Positions 61,853-64,000 of a stretch of 64,000 nucleotides of DNA are shown piece by piece. Source of the DNA: Dipylidium caninum (lineage: Eukaryota; Platyhelminthes; Cestoda; Cyclophyllidea; Dipylidiidae). How positions within the stretch are numbered: position 1 is the first letter of the stretch; every line of letters starts with the position of its first letter. A program made the position numbers and the translations under genes. The stretch lies in the NCBI GenBank assembly GCA_017562135.1, contig QEYB01001664.1, forward strand, positions 186,001-250,000. The letters run 5' to 3'. The notes beneath the pieces were generated by a model, which was given only the letters and a program-made list of their open reading frames with translations, was not told the origin of the DNA and made no database searches.

Positions 61853-64000
61853 ATGTTGGACAGACATGGTCTGGCGCATCTAAGTGATTCTCCTCGAGTT
61901 CGTGGGATGATAACACCTGATCGAGCTGCGCTGTCTGCGTTGGCAGGTCTTGCGCACAGGGAATATCAAGCTGGCAACTACGATCTTGCGGAACATCATT
62001 GCATGCAACTTTGGCGCCAAGATCCCGAAAATACTTCAACTCTTCTGCTCTTGAGCTCAATACACTTTCAGTGTCGTCGCATGGATAAGTCAGCATACTT
62101 TAGTCAACTTGCTATCAAAAAAAATCCACTAATGGCAGAAGCCTACTCAAATTTGGGCAACGTCTTTAAAGAGCGAGGCCAACTGAAGGAGGCTATCGAC
62201 AACTATCGTCATGCTCTGAGCATTAAACCGGATTTTATTGACGGCTATATCAACCTGGCCGCAGCATTGGTGGCCTTCGGCGATACAGAGTCTGCTGTTA
62301 GTGCCTACGCTACAGCTTTACAATACAATCCGGTACGTATCATGATCATGTATAGACTACTATTAGGATTTGTACGGCGTACGAAGCGATTTGGGAAACC
62401 TACTCAAGGCTCTTGGTCGGCTAGATGAGGCTAAAGTAAGATTTTTAACTGAGTTTCGCGCAGCGGCTCGCGCCTGGCTGGATACTCTGCGGCACTTGGT
62501 GCCAGCGCGCATAACCTGTCCAGTCAGGGTTTAAGTTTCTAGTTCCGCATTTTTAGACAAGAACTAATTCGCCAGATTTTCTCCGTTTAAACAGCAAAGG
62601 TGAGAATCTGCACGGTGATGGTGATCGCGGAAGTGACGTTTTAAAGTCGTGAGTTCGCCGCGCGCGTGTATCCGTTTTCGCTTAAACGCGATACACATCT
62701 CCCTTTCACCTTGCGTGCGTCTTCATATGCATGTTCCGATTCGGAACCGTGGAGACCACATTTTCGCGCTCAGGATCATTCTGGCCATGCGTCAGCGTGC
62801 CGCTCGTTAATGGCCTGTAATGATTTCGCACAATTTTCCTTATTTAGTCGTGCTATCTGAAGGCCATCGAGACGTGCCCTACGTTTGCGGTTGCTTGGAG
62901 CAATTTGGGCTGTGTTTTTAACGCTCAGAACGAGATTTGGCTCGCAATTCATCACTTTGAAAAGGTAATTTGAATTTCTCATTTTACATCCGCCTTCAGG
63001 CGGTAACGTTGGATCCGACATTTTTGGATGCGTATATCAACTTGGGAAATGTTCTGAAGGAGGCTAGAATATTTGATCGTGCTGTCGCGGCGTACCTTAG
63101 GGCACTCACTTTGGCTCCTAATCATGCTGTGGTTCATGGGAATCTTGCTTGTGTTTATTACGAGCAGAATCTAATTGACCTGGCTATCGATACGTATAGA
63201 AGAGCCATCGATCTTCAACCAAATTTTCCTGATGCCTATTGTAATTTAGCGAATGCCTTAAAGGAAAAAGGGAAGGTTTCGGAAGCTGAAGAGTACTACA
63301 ATACCGCACTCAGTCTCTACCCTTCTCATGCTGATTCCCTTAACAATCTGGCCAACATAAAGCGTGAACAGGGTCGCTCTGAAGAAGCAATTAGATTGTA
63401 TTTGAGAGCTCTCGAAATTTATCCAGAATTCGCCGTAGCGCATTCAAATTTGGCCAGTATGTTGCAGCTTCAAGGGAAATTACAGGAAGCTCTTCGTCAT
63501 TATCGTGAGGCAATACGAATTTCACCAACCTTTGCCGATGCCTATTCGAACATGGGGAATACCCTAAAGGAGTTACAAGATGTCAGTGGAGCTATGCAAT
63601 GTTATCAAAGGGCTATTCAGATAAACCCGGCCTTTGCTGATGCCCATTCGAACCTTGCTAGCATCATGAAAGATGGTGGTAATTTAACGGAGGCGATCAA
63701 TTCATACAAGACGGCGCTAAAATTAAAGCCGAATTTTCCTGACGCGTTTTGCAATTTGGCGCATTGTATGCAGATTGTGTGCGATTGGAGTGATTATAGA
63801 GATAGAATGAAAAAGCTCGTAAATATCGTGCAAGAACAGTTGGATTCAAACCGCCTACCTTCGGTTCATCCTCATCACTCAATGTTATATCCCCTTAGCC
63901 ACACGCAAAGAAAACGAGTTGCCAGTAGACATGCGGCTCTGTGCTTAGATAAAGTAGCTATACTACACCATCCACCTTTCCGCTTCGTGAAACGGCAGCC
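61853..64000 (+). CDS. OGT: O-GlcNAc transferase (OGT), N-terminal TPR part, cut by window end
   Basis: Exons 61853-62332, 62367-62435 (after a 34-nt intron), 62848-62964 and 63000 to the window edge, in phase, give 555 codons plus two bases. The start is the first ATG after an in-frame stop, though splicing from an upstream exon at 61,819 is possible. From [18 protein letters not shown] onward it is a near-continuous match to animal [63 protein letters not shown] and [18 protein letters not shown]. The sequence ends in the linker after [16 protein letters not shown] and [12 protein letters not shown], just before the GT41 catalytic domain. OGT adds N-acetylglucosamine to Ser/Thr of nuclear and cytoplasmic proteins; the TPR superhelix selects substrates. 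The long TPR array marks the nucleocytoplasmic form. Confidence 0.97.

Overview
This is a stretch of metazoan nuclear DNA with spliced genes: GT-AG introns, some only 29-37 nt long, separated by wide non-coding stretches. The gene set (RILPL, SIRT7, LRRC9, IFRD and OGT homologues), the tiny introns and the overall texture suggest a parasitic flatworm, most likely a tapeworm. That assignment is an inference; nothing here is diagnostic for a species.

Layout. Positions 1-18.1 kb hold no exon I can support, only simple repeats and purine-rich tracts. A complete five-exon RILPL1-like gene lies on the minus strand at 18,157-23,160. On the plus strand, 24,963-26,359 encodes a Utp12-domain protein resembling only the C-terminal half of WDR43/Utp5, with a long acidic tail. 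It is followed directly by a complete six-exon SIRT7-type sirtuin (26,973-33,722). Both families act in nucleolar rRNA production.

The large fourth intron of SIRT7 (27,775-32,651) carries three unrelated items. One is a compact minus-strand gene for a 95-residue secreted peptide, with TATA box, signal peptide and AATAAA. The second is a decayed mariner transposase on the plus strand. The third is a degraded second copy of the secreted-peptide gene's promoter and first codons.

From 33.7 to 46.8 kb there is mostly non-coding DNA. The exception is a small two-exon gene at 39,117-39,495 that looks like a neuropeptide precursor: a signal peptide, then one amidation-type peptide, GIMKMRI-G, between Lys-Arg sites. 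An LRRC9 homologue occupies 46,815-51,023 as one uninterrupted 4.2 kb exon. After 7 kb of non-coding DNA comes an IFRD1/2 homologue on the minus strand (58,181-59,617). The window ends inside O-GlcNAc transferase (OGT, from 61,853), with most of its TPR array present and its catalytic domain beyond the edge.

The two small secreted-peptide genes are the least described parts of the window. Both are inconspicuous: one is short and sits in an intron of another gene, the other is split so that no single reading frame contains its signal peptide.
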